A stretch of 64,000 nucleotides of DNA, taken from Chloroflexota bacterium (lineage in GTDB: Bacteria; Chloroflexota; Ktedonobacteria; Ktedonobacterales; JADMIN01). The stretch is taken from assembly GCA_021323855.1 (NCBI GenBank), contig JAJPKE010000015.1, positions 186,001-250,000 on the forward strand, in the 5' to 3' direction. The position numbers were made by a program, and so were the translations under genes. Shown here piece after piece: positions 24,708 to 32,442 of the stretch; position 1 is the first letter of the stretch, and the number at the start of each line of letters is the position of its first letter. Under the pieces are notes generated by a model, which had not been told where the DNA came from, searched no databases, and saw only the letters and a program-made list of their open reading frames with translations.

Positions 24708-25169
24708 CTACCTTTTTGCGGATACGTGGGCCTGCGCAACGGCTGCTTCAATTTGTTCGCGGAGTTTTTTCGTTGGCGCGAAGCCATAGTTGACGGCCTG
24801 TACACGGTTGTGCGCATCGAGAACCACCGTGGTCGGCACGGTCAGGACGTGGTAGCGCCCGGTCAATTCGGGCGATGAGGGCGCATCTATCCAATCAATC
24901 ACTACCGTGTCACCGTGGGTCGCGGCAATCTGCTCCAAAGCAGGACGTTGGAGTGTATGGCAGGGGCGGCACGTTTCGCTGCTGAACGCGAGGATGCGTA
25001 CCGGAGATGTCGTCGCCGTGAGGTTTGCTGGCAAGGGCGCCGGTTCAGCGCCAGCCGCGAAGGCCAGCGCCCGCTGGTTGGCGATGACGCCGCGCACAAT
25101 GGATATGATCGCCCACAATGCCAGCGCCACCAGCGCCACAATGCCCAGCCGTAGAACCAATCCTGGCAT
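24708..25169 (-). CDS. Membrane-anchored thioredoxin-like protein
   Basis: 153 residues: an N-terminal signal anchor (LVLRLGIVALVALALWAIISIVRGV) and a thioredoxin fold with the redox motif SSETCRPCHTLQ (CxxC = CRPC) and cis-Pro in VLTVPTTVVLDAHN. It is predicted to reduce or oxidise disulfides at the outer face of the membrane. It lies about 120 bp downstream of a DUF4395 gene on the same strand, a pairing common in Actinobacteria and Chloroflexota. Confidence 0.9.
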   Translation of the reverse strand: MPGLVLRLGIVALVALALWAIISIVRGVIANQRALAFAAGAEPAPLPANLTATTSPVRILAFSSETCRPCHTLQRPALEQIAATHGDTVVIDWIDAPSSPELTGRYHVLTVPTTVVLDAHNRVQAVNYGFAPTKKLREQIEAAVAQAHVSAKR

Positions 25170-25204
25170 ACTGTGTTCTTCCTTCCTCGTTATCTTCAGG
25201 TAAC

Positions 25205-25226
25205 GGGCAGACAGGAATGTCTGCCC
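25205..25226. repeat. Short palindromic repeat
   Basis: Perfect hairpin GGGCAGACA-ggaa-TGTCTGCCC between the DUF4395 and thioredoxin-like genes. A partial second unit (tgtccgccctacc) follows at 25256-25268. It may act as a REP-type element or attenuate readthrough between the two genes. Confidence 0.6.
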
Positions 25227-25289
25227 TACCAGAAGCCTTCTCCAACAGGCGAGTATGTCCGCCCTACCGTAAAGTAGCCCAATCCATCA

Positions 25290-25796
25290 CTACACGCCGC
25301 GCCAGTGGAACCCACCGCTGTAGCGCACGCGCGGCGCTATTCCCAGCCGGCCAAGCTGATAATAGACAAAGCAGCCTGCGCAGAAACCAACGGTGAGATT
25401 GAGCGTCGCCAGCACGAAAACAATCAGATCGAGCGTCCAGCCGATGGCGGGCGCTTTTGGCAGCGCGTAGAGGAATATGCTGGATGCAATAAGGAACACA
25501 GCGCCAACTGCCTGCGCAAAGCGATGTGGCGCGGGATCATCCTCGACAATGCGCGGGCGCAGCAGCTTTGTGGGCACGACGACAAAGCGATAGAGTAAGC
25601 GGAACGGGCCAATCGCCGGCACAAGCGCGCTCAGCGCCAGCGCAGCGGCGGCAATGACCACCAGCCACGGCGCCTGCAAGATGAACGCCAGCGCCGTGAG
25701 CAGGACCACCCCAGCCTGCGAAAACTTGAGGAGGTGCGTATCTACACGCGGTACCCCAGGGAGAAGAGCAGCAGAAGAAGTAGCCGGATCAGACAT
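25290..25796 (-). CDS. DUF4395 membrane protein
   Basis: 168 residues, four membrane helices. VDTHLLKFSQAGVVLLTALAF opens the domain, PRIVEDDPAPHRFAQAVGAVFL sits in the middle and LNLTVGFCAGCFVYYQLGRLG ends it with a conserved CxxC. Such proteins accompany membrane thioredoxins and may pass electrons through the membrane, although their activity is undefined. The ATG at 25796 has ggaggg upstream. Probably one operon with the thioredoxin-like gene. Confidence 0.85.
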   Translation of the reverse strand: MSDPATSSAALLPGVPRVDTHLLKFSQAGVVLLTALAFILQAPWLVVIAAAALALSALVPAIGPFRLLYRFVVVPTKLLRPRIVEDDPAPHRFAQAVGAVFLIASSIFLYALPKAPAIGWTLDLIVFVLATLNLTVGFCAGCFVYYQLGRLGIAPRVRYSGGFHWRGV

Positions 25797-25964
25797 GGAT
25801 GATAGCCCTCCTGAATTGAGCGCGCTGTCATGAAGTTGACTTTTACAATCAACTTTGTGCAGTATTGCGCTTTAGAAAGTATAGTGAGGGATGGGCAAGC
25901 CTGTCAAGGGAATTTCTACAGGTCAGTTTTGCCTGCTATGAATTGCCCCGATGAAGTATGCCAA

Positions 25965-27701
25965 TTATGCCAGAAAGAGCCAATTGTTCCAGGAAAGCGG
26001 CGGGGTACGATAGACCGCGAAATCATTGAACGAGCCGCTCTCGGCGAGGAGACCCAGGAAAATACCCACGCGACCGCTCGTGAGCGAGGCGATCAGATAG
26101 CTCCCCACCCAGTGACCATTGATGAAGAAGGTGTAGGCGTTGCCGCGCATGATGGCAACGAGTCTGTTGCTGGCTCCATAGGCAGTATGGATAGCTGAAC
26201 TGCTCACAATTTCTATATCGTGCGGATTATCCGGAGGGCCGTCTTCCAGCCACCATTCGCCTGCTGGCGTAATCCCCCAGGTAAGGAATGTATCAGTTGC
26301 CAGATGTGCTCGCAACACCAGTCCTGCCTGGGCGTACTCGTCACTGCTATCTAATCGTTCGGTGACTGCCAGCGTTATATCGCCATAGGTTTGCGGCCTC
26401 AATTCATAGAGCGAGCCAGATTGCTTGTTGGTCAGAACATACGAGCCATTGGTATATATGGCGCTGCCATACGTGGTATCTACTGGCCATAGCCCATTAT
26501 TCGCCGTCATGGCATCGGCAAAGAGCGGAGGCTGAGCCAGTATGCCCGCCAGATGCGTCTGATACGCTTGCTGCTGCGTGAGAAGCGCGCTGATTCCGGC
26601 GGCGATGAGCAACGCCGTGAGCAGCACTGACGCCGCATACGCGAAAGGTGCGTGTACCTGCCAGCTCCAGCGCCCTTGCGGCCTATCACCATCTTGCAGC
26701 AGCCGCTCAACTACATCGGAAATATCGCGGAATGGGAGACTGGTCCGCCCCATGATGAGCCGCAACGCTTCATCCGAAGCGGCCTGTTCAGCCTCAGAAG
26801 CATCAGGAGCAATGGTCCAGGCAAAGACATCGCTCACAGCATCAATGATGAAGGTTCGACGCCCGAAGTTCGCCAGCCGCGATTGTTCGACGCAGACAGA
26901 GCGGATGGCCTCCCATTGCACCATCTTTGGCGTGCCGCTGCGTTGCCAGGCAATGCCATCTTGCGAGAGCATCAGCGTCTCATCGCGCGGTGGATGTTTG
27001 CGGTAATACAGGTGAAACAGTGACGGAGAGAGGTGGTAGAGGCCAGGGAGCAGAAAAACTAGACTAAATGCCGTTGATAGCAAAGACCGCCCTATATCTG
27101 GCCACTCAGAGACCGCAATGAGTAATGTCATTATGCCAGCGAATAGCGGTATGCCACCCGCAAGAACAGTTCCTGGCTCTAGGTTCCAGTCAGTGTCCCT
27201 GCGTTTTGCTGTTCGCATGAGCGGCCCCAGATACAATGCTTGTTGTGGCTGGCCGTCAGTGAGGGATGGCTGATCCGCTGCCAGTGGCGCAATGTCAGCA
27301 TTACCACTGGCAGCGGCAGCCCGGATTGCCAGTATGCGTTCTACATCCGAATCCCCGCGATAAGTTGGCAACAGGAGCAGGTAGAGGACGAGAATACCGG
27401 CAAATCCCCAGAAGCCAAACCATCCATATGGAATGTTCAGCCACCAGGAGAGCGCAAGATACAATATCGCCACCCCGAAAGCTATGAAATAGAGTGTTCC
27501 CAATGGATAGCGTTTGCGCTGCTCGCGGCGTAAGAGTGCTTCGAGCCTGCGCGTGCTGCTGCCAAGCAATCCATCGAGTTCATTGCGCCGCTTCAGCAGT
27601 TGTGTCTCGCGCTGCTGCATCTGCGTGGCCCGCCAGCGCGCTCTCCGCGCCGTTGCCGCCCGCCGTCGCTCTCGCCTGGCTGCTGCCGTTCGCTCGTTCA
27701 T
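25965..27701 (-). CDS. Polytopic membrane protein with external lectin/LamG-like domain
   Basis: 578 residues. A very Arg-rich helical N-terminus (1-65) is followed by two membrane helices (about 70-112), a loop, two more (about 180-232), a cytosolic PH-like or YcxB-like segment (LMLSQDGIAWQRSGTPKMVQWEAIRSVCVEQ), a further helix (about 352-375), and a C-terminal beta-sandwich of about 190 residues (YGDITLAVTERLD, AGLVLRAHLATDTFLTWGI, NAYTFFINGHWVG, GRVGIFLG). The last is typical of concanavalin-like domains binding glycans. A role in envelope sensing is only a guess. Confidence 0.75.
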   Translation of the reverse strand: MNERTAAARRERRRAATARRARWRATQMQQRETQLLKRRNELDGLLGSSTRRLEALLRREQRKRYPLGTLYFIAFGVAILYLALSWWLNIPYGWFGFWGFAGILVLYLLLLPTYRGDSDVERILAIRAAAASGNADIAPLAADQPSLTDGQPQQALYLGPLMRTAKRRDTDWNLEPGTVLAGGIPLFAGIMTLLIAVSEWPDIGRSLLSTAFSLVFLLPGLYHLSPSLFHLYYRKHPPRDETLMLSQDGIAWQRSGTPKMVQWEAIRSVCVEQSRLANFGRRTFIIDAVSDVFAWTIAPDASEAEQAASDEALRLIMGRTSLPFRDISDVVERLLQDGDRPQGRWSWQVHAPFAYAASVLLTALLIAAGISALLTQQQAYQTHLAGILAQPPLFADAMTANNGLWPVDTTYGSAIYTNGSYVLTNKQSGSLYELRPQTYGDITLAVTERLDSSDEYAQAGLVLRAHLATDTFLTWGITPAGEWWLEDGPPDNPHDIEIVSSSAIHTAYGASNRLVAIMRGNAYTFFINGHWVGSYLIASLTSGRVGIFLGLLAESGSFNDFAVYRTPPLSWNNWLFLA

Positions 27702-27833
27702 CGCCGCTACTATTTCTATTCCTTGTGCCGTATAGCGCCCGGCTATTATAGCCTATATGGCAGTATTTGAGAAGAGGGCAACTCTGGTATCATGGGTGGA
27801 GAGCTTGGGATATTAAGAACGAAATAGAGACGA

Positions 27834-28190
27834 ATGATGCGCTATGTGGCTGTGGTGAATGTGAGTACCGGCGAGACGCTGGCGACGCGCGCCGTTGTCG
27901 CGGAGACGCTGCTCGCGCGTTTCCTCGGCCTCCAGGGTAAACGCGCGTTGCCGCAGGGCGGGGGATTGGTGTTGCTGCCGAACAATAGCATCCACACCCT
28001 GTTCATGCGGATGCGCATTGATGTAGTGTTCGTTGGCGCGGAGGGAAATGTTGTGCGCGTTGGCCATCGCTTGCGTCCCTGGCGAATCGGCCCCATTGCT
28101 AGCGGGGCACTTTATTGCGTGGAACTGCCGGAGGGAGCAGCCGCTAGCACCAGCGTCGGGCATCGCATCGAACTGCGCGCGGTCCCATGA
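27834..28190 (+). CDS. DUF192 family protein
   Basis: 118 residues of the compact DUF192 beta-barrel fold: ARFLGLQGKRALPQGGGLVLLPNNSIHTLFMRMRIDVVFVGAEGNVVRV. The motif S-I-H-T-x-F-M-R-x-x-I-D-V-x-F is diagnostic. Function of the family is unknown; many members are secreted, but this one has no signal peptide. The start is at tandem ATG ATG (27834/27837). Confidence 0.92.
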   Translation: MMRYVAVVNVSTGETLATRAVVAETLLARFLGLQGKRALPQGGGLVLLPNNSIHTLFMRMRIDVVFVGAEGNVVRVGHRLRPWRIGPIASGALYCVELPEGAAASTSVGHRIELRAVP

Positions 28191-28233
28191 TGAGCCGAAC
28201 TGTGGCAATAGATCGGCTCATAAATACAAATAA

Positions 28234-28264
28234 TGGGAGCAACCCAAGTATCGGGTTGCTCCCA
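28234..28264 (-). terminator. Strong terminator for the acidic-protein gene
   Basis: Perfect 12-bp stem TGGGAGCAACCC/GGGTTGCTCCCA with a 7-nt loop. On the minus strand it is followed by TTATTTGTATTTATG, a T-rich tail, so it terminates the leftward gene at 28296-28856. The opposite gene (27834-28190) ends close by and may use it too. Confidence 0.85.
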
Positions 28265-28295
28265 TTCGCTCAACTGGCTGGATTAGCAGGGGATG

Positions 28296-28856
28296 CTAGA
28301 AGCCCCTGCGCTCACGCGGCTGCCGGCGCTGCTGCTTCTGTGGCTTGGAGGGCTTGCGGCTGGAACCCCAGTCGTCTTCCTCCTCCTCGTCGTAATCCAG
28401 TTCGTCCTCATCTTCGTCCAGGCTATCATCGAACGACGCTTCTGCCTGATCTTCGACTTCATTTGGATCGAAGTCGGTGACAATCGCTGGCTCTGGCGTC
28501 GTGGTCTGGCTGAACGGTTCAAGATCATCCATCGCGCCCGCTTCGATGTCTGGCACCTCGTCGCCGTCCATTTCGGCGGAACTCTTCATCAGGAGATCAA
28601 TATTGGCAAGGTCTGCCAGCGAAGAGATGACCGGGCGCGCAGGCTCAGGCTTCTTCTCAGGCGCTTTGCTGGCTTTCGCTTTCGGTGTTGCCTTTGGCTC
28701 CGGCTCGATGCCAAAGCTCTCATCATCAATGTCTTCCACCTCGGCGCCATCGGACGCAGCGGCGGCAAGATCGCGCTTGCCCTGGGCGATATCGATCCAG
28801 AACTGCGAGTAGTAATGAGGCCGGTCCAGTTCCTGGGCGGTATCTTTCCTGCTCAT
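28296..28856 (-). CDS. Highly acidic low-complexity protein, unknown function
   Basis: 186 residues when started at ATG 28856 (a GTG at 28862 is possible). The short N-terminus RPHYYSQFWIDIAQGKRDL looks folded and is the most distinctive part; the middle is Pro/Lys/Ala-rich; the C-terminal third is almost entirely Asp/Glu, then a basic RRQPRERRG tail. Such composition suggests an intrinsically disordered interaction or nucleic-acid-mimicking protein. No family was recognised. The strong downstream terminator supports a real gene. Confidence 0.7.
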   Translation of the reverse strand: MSRKDTAQELDRPHYYSQFWIDIAQGKRDLAAAASDGAEVEDIDDESFGIEPEPKATPKAKASKAPEKKPEPARPVISSLADLANIDLLMKSSAEMDGDEVPDIEAGAMDDLEPFSQTTTPEPAIVTDFDPNEVEDQAEASFDDSLDEDEDELDYDEEEEDDWGSSRKPSKPQKQQRRQPRERRGF

Positions 28857-29118
28857 CGTCACCTAATCCCGCGAGATTGCTTGCTCGCATAGCGTAATCG
28901 AGGGCACTTCAGCAAACCCTGTTCGATCCGCTCTCTAATCGTCAAAATGTCGCATCTACTATCGAGACATGTTCAGACATGCCGCCCGACAAAAAGGCTG
29001 GCTATCATCCTACCCTTCTTTCAGGCACGTTCAGTAGATTGTATGCCCTGCCAGGGCTATCTGTCAAGCACCATTACTGATTGCTCGTGCAGGATCAACT
29101 GCATGAATGAGAGGATAG

Positions 29119-29490
29119 CTAGCCACCGGCACGTTTGACCCGGTAGCCGAGTTCTGTCAGCTTCTTCTCAATACTGGTACGATGATCCCCCTGGATGAAT
29201 ATCTCGCCGCCTTTGCTGGTGCCACCAGAGCCGCAGAGCCGTTTGAGAGTCTGGCTGATACTGGCGAGGAGCGCCTCATCGTCAGGTAAGCCGGTGATCA
29301 ACGTGCCTGGCTTCCCTGCGCGTCCTTTGCGGTCCAGCGTGATGCGCACCACGCCATCGCGCGGCATGCCTGGCCGCGCGGGAGCGGCAGTCTTGCCACA
29401 GCGGCAGGCGTCTTCCGGCTGATGGCATCGCTGGCAATAGCGGATCCGGCCAATACCAGTGGAGTACACTACTCGATCATGTGCCGGCAT
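29119..29490 (-). CDS. yciH: SUI1/eIF1-like translation factor YciH
   Basis: 123 residues. It has an N-terminal zinc-ribbon-like CQRCHQPEDACRCG and a C-terminal SUI1 domain: VRITLDRKGRAGKPGTLITGL, LKRLCGSGGTSKGGEIFIQGDHR and the final KKLTELGYRVKRAGG. Bacterial YciH resembles eIF1 and affects initiation fidelity. Length and motifs are normal for the family. The ATG at 29490 follows ggatggag. Confidence 0.94.
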   Translation of the reverse strand: MPAHDRVVYSTGIGRIRYCQRCHQPEDACRCGKTAAPARPGMPRDGVVRITLDRKGRAGKPGTLITGLPDDEALLASISQTLKRLCGSGGTSKGGEIFIQGDHRTSIEKKLTELGYRVKRAGG

Positions 29491-29991
29491 AGAAGATTCT
29501 CCATCCTCTCCAGGGTTGTATGACGAAATAGGCAGGCCAATGCAAGCGAGCGACTAAGATATGCTATCAGTGACAACTCCGGCGATGCTCGCCGCTACAC
29601 TATAGACAATAGCTTGACAGGAAAGCAACTCTATGGTACGAGCCGGCTGCTAGCCAGAGGCAGCGCGCCGGAGCGACGTGAGGCTGGTACCAGAAGATTG
29701 GAAATGATCGCTGTTGTCTCACTGCAAATGGGCGTCAATAGATGGCCTTGTTAAATTTCGCTGGGCATTTTTTCGGGAGTTCTTTGCGGAGGGAGACCAT
29801 TGCAGTCAGACGCCTTGCATCAAATCAGTGAAAGAACTATGCTTTTTTGCCGACACACTCTTTTAATCGTTGTAAATGTGTAACGATAATCCTTGACAGT
29901 CTTCTCAATTAGATATACAGTTATAATAACTGTAGCTGTCAAGAGCAGCCAAGAACAGCGTGGTATGAGCATCTAAGGAGGGGAGGTCGCT
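29491..29991. other. Intergenic region with structured segment and operator-promoter
   Basis: 500 bp upstream of a small gene and the XRE-TPR regulator. At 29635-29691 the arms GGTACgAGCC and GGCTgGTACC enclose further GC-rich inverted repeats, so a transcribed RNA would be well folded; its role is unknown. Around 29740-29900 the sequence is AT-rich for this genome. The promoter and palindrome at 29893-29933 are listed separately. Confidence 0.4.
29893..29933 (+). promoter_or_regulatory. Promoter overlapped by a 17-bp palindrome
   Basis: TTGACA (29893-29898), 17-bp spacer and TACAGT (29916-29921), overlapped by the perfect inverted repeat ACAGTTAT-A-ATAACTGT at 29917-29933. A repressor bound there would block transcription of the small gene at 29992 and the XRE-TPR gene, which may autoregulate. 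Confidence 0.55.
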
Positions 29992-30273
29992 GTGCCGGCT
30001 CTATGCGCGATGAACACATCTTCCCGTTTGCGTTCTCGCCTGCTAGATACACCGTATGCCTGCCTCCTGGCTCAACCTGGACCCACCAGGCCACGCACGT
30101 TGCGCTTTCCTTCAGGTAGTTCCTGTACTCTCTCTAGTCTGGAAGCTACCGGAGCGCATTGGCATGACAGAACAGAGCAACCATATGAACCATATGCGGC
30201 ACGTATTCTCAACGGTACTCCGAACGGTCGTATGACTCGAAACGGCGGAGTGCTATGCTGTATCCTCGTGTAA
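29992..30273 (+). CDS. Possible small protein upstream of the XRE-TPR regulator
   Basis: 93 codons from GTG 29992 to TAA 30273. Supporting points are a very strong aaggagg/gggagg ribosome site (29975-29986), a position just after an operator-promoter, and an end only 10 bp before the regulator's start. The product is Cys/Arg/Pro-rich without recognisable family or membrane segment, and its codon use is not strongly coding-like. It could be a genuine small protein or a translated leader coupling the regulator's expression. Uncertain. Confidence 0.35.
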   Translation: MPALCAMNTSSRLRSRLLDTPYACLLAQPGPTRPRTLRFPSGSSCTLSSLEATGAHWHDRTEQPYEPYAARILNGTPNGRMTRNGGVLCCILV

Positions 30274-30283
30274 CTCAGAGAGG

Positions 30284-31663
30284 GTGGCTATCACCGTGAC
30301 TATCGAACAACCAACTACGGCATCGCATGAATCAACCCTGCGACTTGGCCAGCGTCTGCGCCGCGCGCGACTCACACGCAATCTCACACAGGGCGAGGTA
30401 GCAAAGAACCAGTTTAGTGTCTCCTACGTTTCAGCAGTCGAGCGTGGTCAGATACGCCCATCGCTTGGTGCTCTAGAAAAATTGGCCGAGCGCTTGCAAG
30501 TACCGATCACGGATTTGCTCTCTGAGGGTGAGTTCGAGACGCGCTATATGGGGCCGACGTCAGAGTACCGCGAAACGGTGGCCGAGCGACATCGTGAGGA
30601 GGTCGAAGCCACGTTGCGGCAGGCGCAGATTCTCTCGCGCCAGCATAAAAGCGCCGAGGCGATTGATCTGCTGCTGCGGCTGAGCAACCAACACCTGACG
30701 CCGCGCGACATTGCCACACTCCAATGGCATCTGGCCTATTGCTACATTGACCAGGAGCGCGGCGAGGAGGCGCGCCGGGTGGCGCAGGAAGGCATTCCGC
30801 TGGCAGAGCGTGCCGGTGAGCGCGAGCTGGCCGAGCGCCTGCGCAACGAACTTGGCAACGCCTATTCGCTGCTCCACAGCCACGCGGTTGCCCTGGATCA
30901 GTATCGCGCTTGCCTGCGGGCTATTGAAGATAATGTCGTCCGCGATCCCGCCTTCAAAGTAAACGTCCTCTTCAATATCGGCAACCAACACTGGTATCTG
31001 GCTGAGTATGACGACGCCATCCAGTATTTGCATCAAGCGGCAGAGGCAGCCCAGGACGTGATTCGCCCGGAAACGCTAGGCGCTATCTATTGGAGTCTCA
31101 GTCTGGCGCTCGGCAACAAGGGCGACACAGCGGGAGCCAAGAGCTATGCGCTGCGTAGCATTGCCGCCTATGAAGAGGCAGCGAATCGCCAGATGGTGAC
31201 GGCGGTGTATAATCGCCTGGGCAACGCCTATGCGCAGTCTGGGCAGGTGGATGAGGCGCTCGCGCAATTGAACAGCGCCTATGCCATCGCCTCTGGCCAG
31301 CAGGATGCGCGCAGCCTTGCCGAAGTGCAACGCAGCCGCGCGTTGATCTACCTCAACGAGAAGCGGACGAATGAGGCGGCACAGGCGGCGGACGAAGCTA
31401 TTGCCTCCGCTGAGCGCCTCGATGATCCGGTGCAACAGGCGACCTCCATGCTGGTGCTGGCGCGTGTGCAAGAGGCGCAGAAGCATCCACGCGAGGCAAC
31501 GGCGAGCTTCGAGAAAGCCATCGAAGTGCTGCAATCCGTCGAATCGCCTGAACATCTGCGCGACGCCTATGCGCAGTTCTCAGAGTTCCTGGAACGCCAG
31601 GGTGAGAGCAAGCGCGCGTTCGAGATGCTCAAACAAGCATACAAGGTTGCGCCGCACAGCTAA
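30284..31663 (+). CDS. XRE-family HTH regulator with TPR repeats
   Basis: 459 residues. Residues about 20-78 form an XRE/Cro helix-turn-helix (LRRARLTRNLTQGEVAKNQFSVSYVSAVERGQIRPSLGALEKLAERLQV). From about 100 onwards come some eight tetratricopeptide repeats, e.g. WHLAYCYIDQERGEEARRVA and NRLGNAYAQSGQVDEALAQLNSAY. This matches regulators whose TPR region binds a peptide or partner. The start is GTG 30284, or GTG 30296 with better spacing to agagagg. The palindrome at 29917-29933 is a candidate operator. Confidence 0.9.
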   Translation: MAITVTIEQPTTASHESTLRLGQRLRRARLTRNLTQGEVAKNQFSVSYVSAVERGQIRPSLGALEKLAERLQVPITDLLSEGEFETRYMGPTSEYRETVAERHREEVEATLRQAQILSRQHKSAEAIDLLLRLSNQHLTPRDIATLQWHLAYCYIDQERGEEARRVAQEGIPLAERAGERELAERLRNELGNAYSLLHSHAVALDQYRACLRAIEDNVVRDPAFKVNVLFNIGNQHWYLAEYDDAIQYLHQAAEAAQDVIRPETLGAIYWSLSLALGNKGDTAGAKSYALRSIAAYEEAANRQMVTAVYNRLGNAYAQSGQVDEALAQLNSAYAIASGQQDARSLAEVQRSRALIYLNEKRTNEAAQAADEAIASAERLDDPVQQATSMLVLARVQEAQKHPREATASFEKAIEVLQSVESPEHLRDAYAQFSEFLERQGESKRAFEMLKQAYKVAPHS

Positions 31664-32442
31664 GCGCACCGCAGCACACACCCACCTTCTCTGAGAAACA
31701 ACCGGGCAGGTCGCCGTTCTATCAGAAGTGAGCGCGGCGACCTGTCTGTATGCTGCCTGCGGCTAGTGCGCTGGCGGTGGTCCGCCCTCATGCGAACAGC
31801 GCGCCATCACGCCGGTAGAAAGGGACTGGCGCACATTTCCTCCTACCTCTCTCGCAGCCTGTGATGTTGCCTTCAATGCAGTGGGTCGTACACCCATGCG
31901 TTCAGCGCGCCGCGATGTCGTGCGGCTGCAACTGGGCTGCGCTACCTGCGTGATTACATGATAGCGGCGTGCCCGATGTGACGGGCAGGAAGTGGATCGG
32001 GCGGATAACTGGCGCATCATGAACTCCATATTTCCAGGTGACATTTCCAGGCGACATTGAATGATTCACAAAGGTTCCAAACCCACCTGACTTTCGGCTG
32101 CTGCTCCGCACGAGGCGGGTCAGCCAGGTGAGTGGGGGTCAACTATTCGATACAGCAGGAGCGGGCATAAGAGGAAAAACGCCGCAAAATAGCAAAAAAC
32201 ATGGCAAAAACAGGAAAAAGCGGCTGGGTGCCAGGCGTCCTATTGACAAGACTATGCCATAATTGAAAGTGGCATGCCCTTCCCATTGTGAAATGGCATC
32301 AATGACGGCGCAGATGGCGAATGTCTATGTCGTGCTGCGTGTACACTGGTATGGTGTGCATCTGAGGCCGCATGGATGAAGCACTCATCGGATTCGGATT
32401 GGTTCGACTGGCAAGAGAGACCTAAAGAGACAGGAGCACTAG
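31664..32442. other. Intergenic region before the ABC exporter
   Basis: About 780 bp. It holds the hairpin at 31707-31744 and, at 32243-32248, a TTGACA followed by inverted ATGCCA (32254-32259)/TGGCAT (32270-32275) with another TGGCAT at 32294-32299: possible operator half-sites for the exporter genes. A possible minus-strand reading frame at 31763-32044 has no supporting evidence and is not called. Confidence 0.45.
31707..31744 (+). terminator. Putative terminator hairpin of the XRE-TPR gene
   Basis: Perfect 10-bp stem CAGGTCGCCG/CGGCGACCTG with an 18-nt loop, 44 bp after the regulator's stop. No strong T-run follows, so efficiency is uncertain. Confidence 0.5.

Noticed and set aside
31763..32044. 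Small minus-strand frame before the ABC exporter
   Set aside because: No ribosome site, no recognisable domain, Arg/Ser/Thr-rich composition; more likely noncoding.
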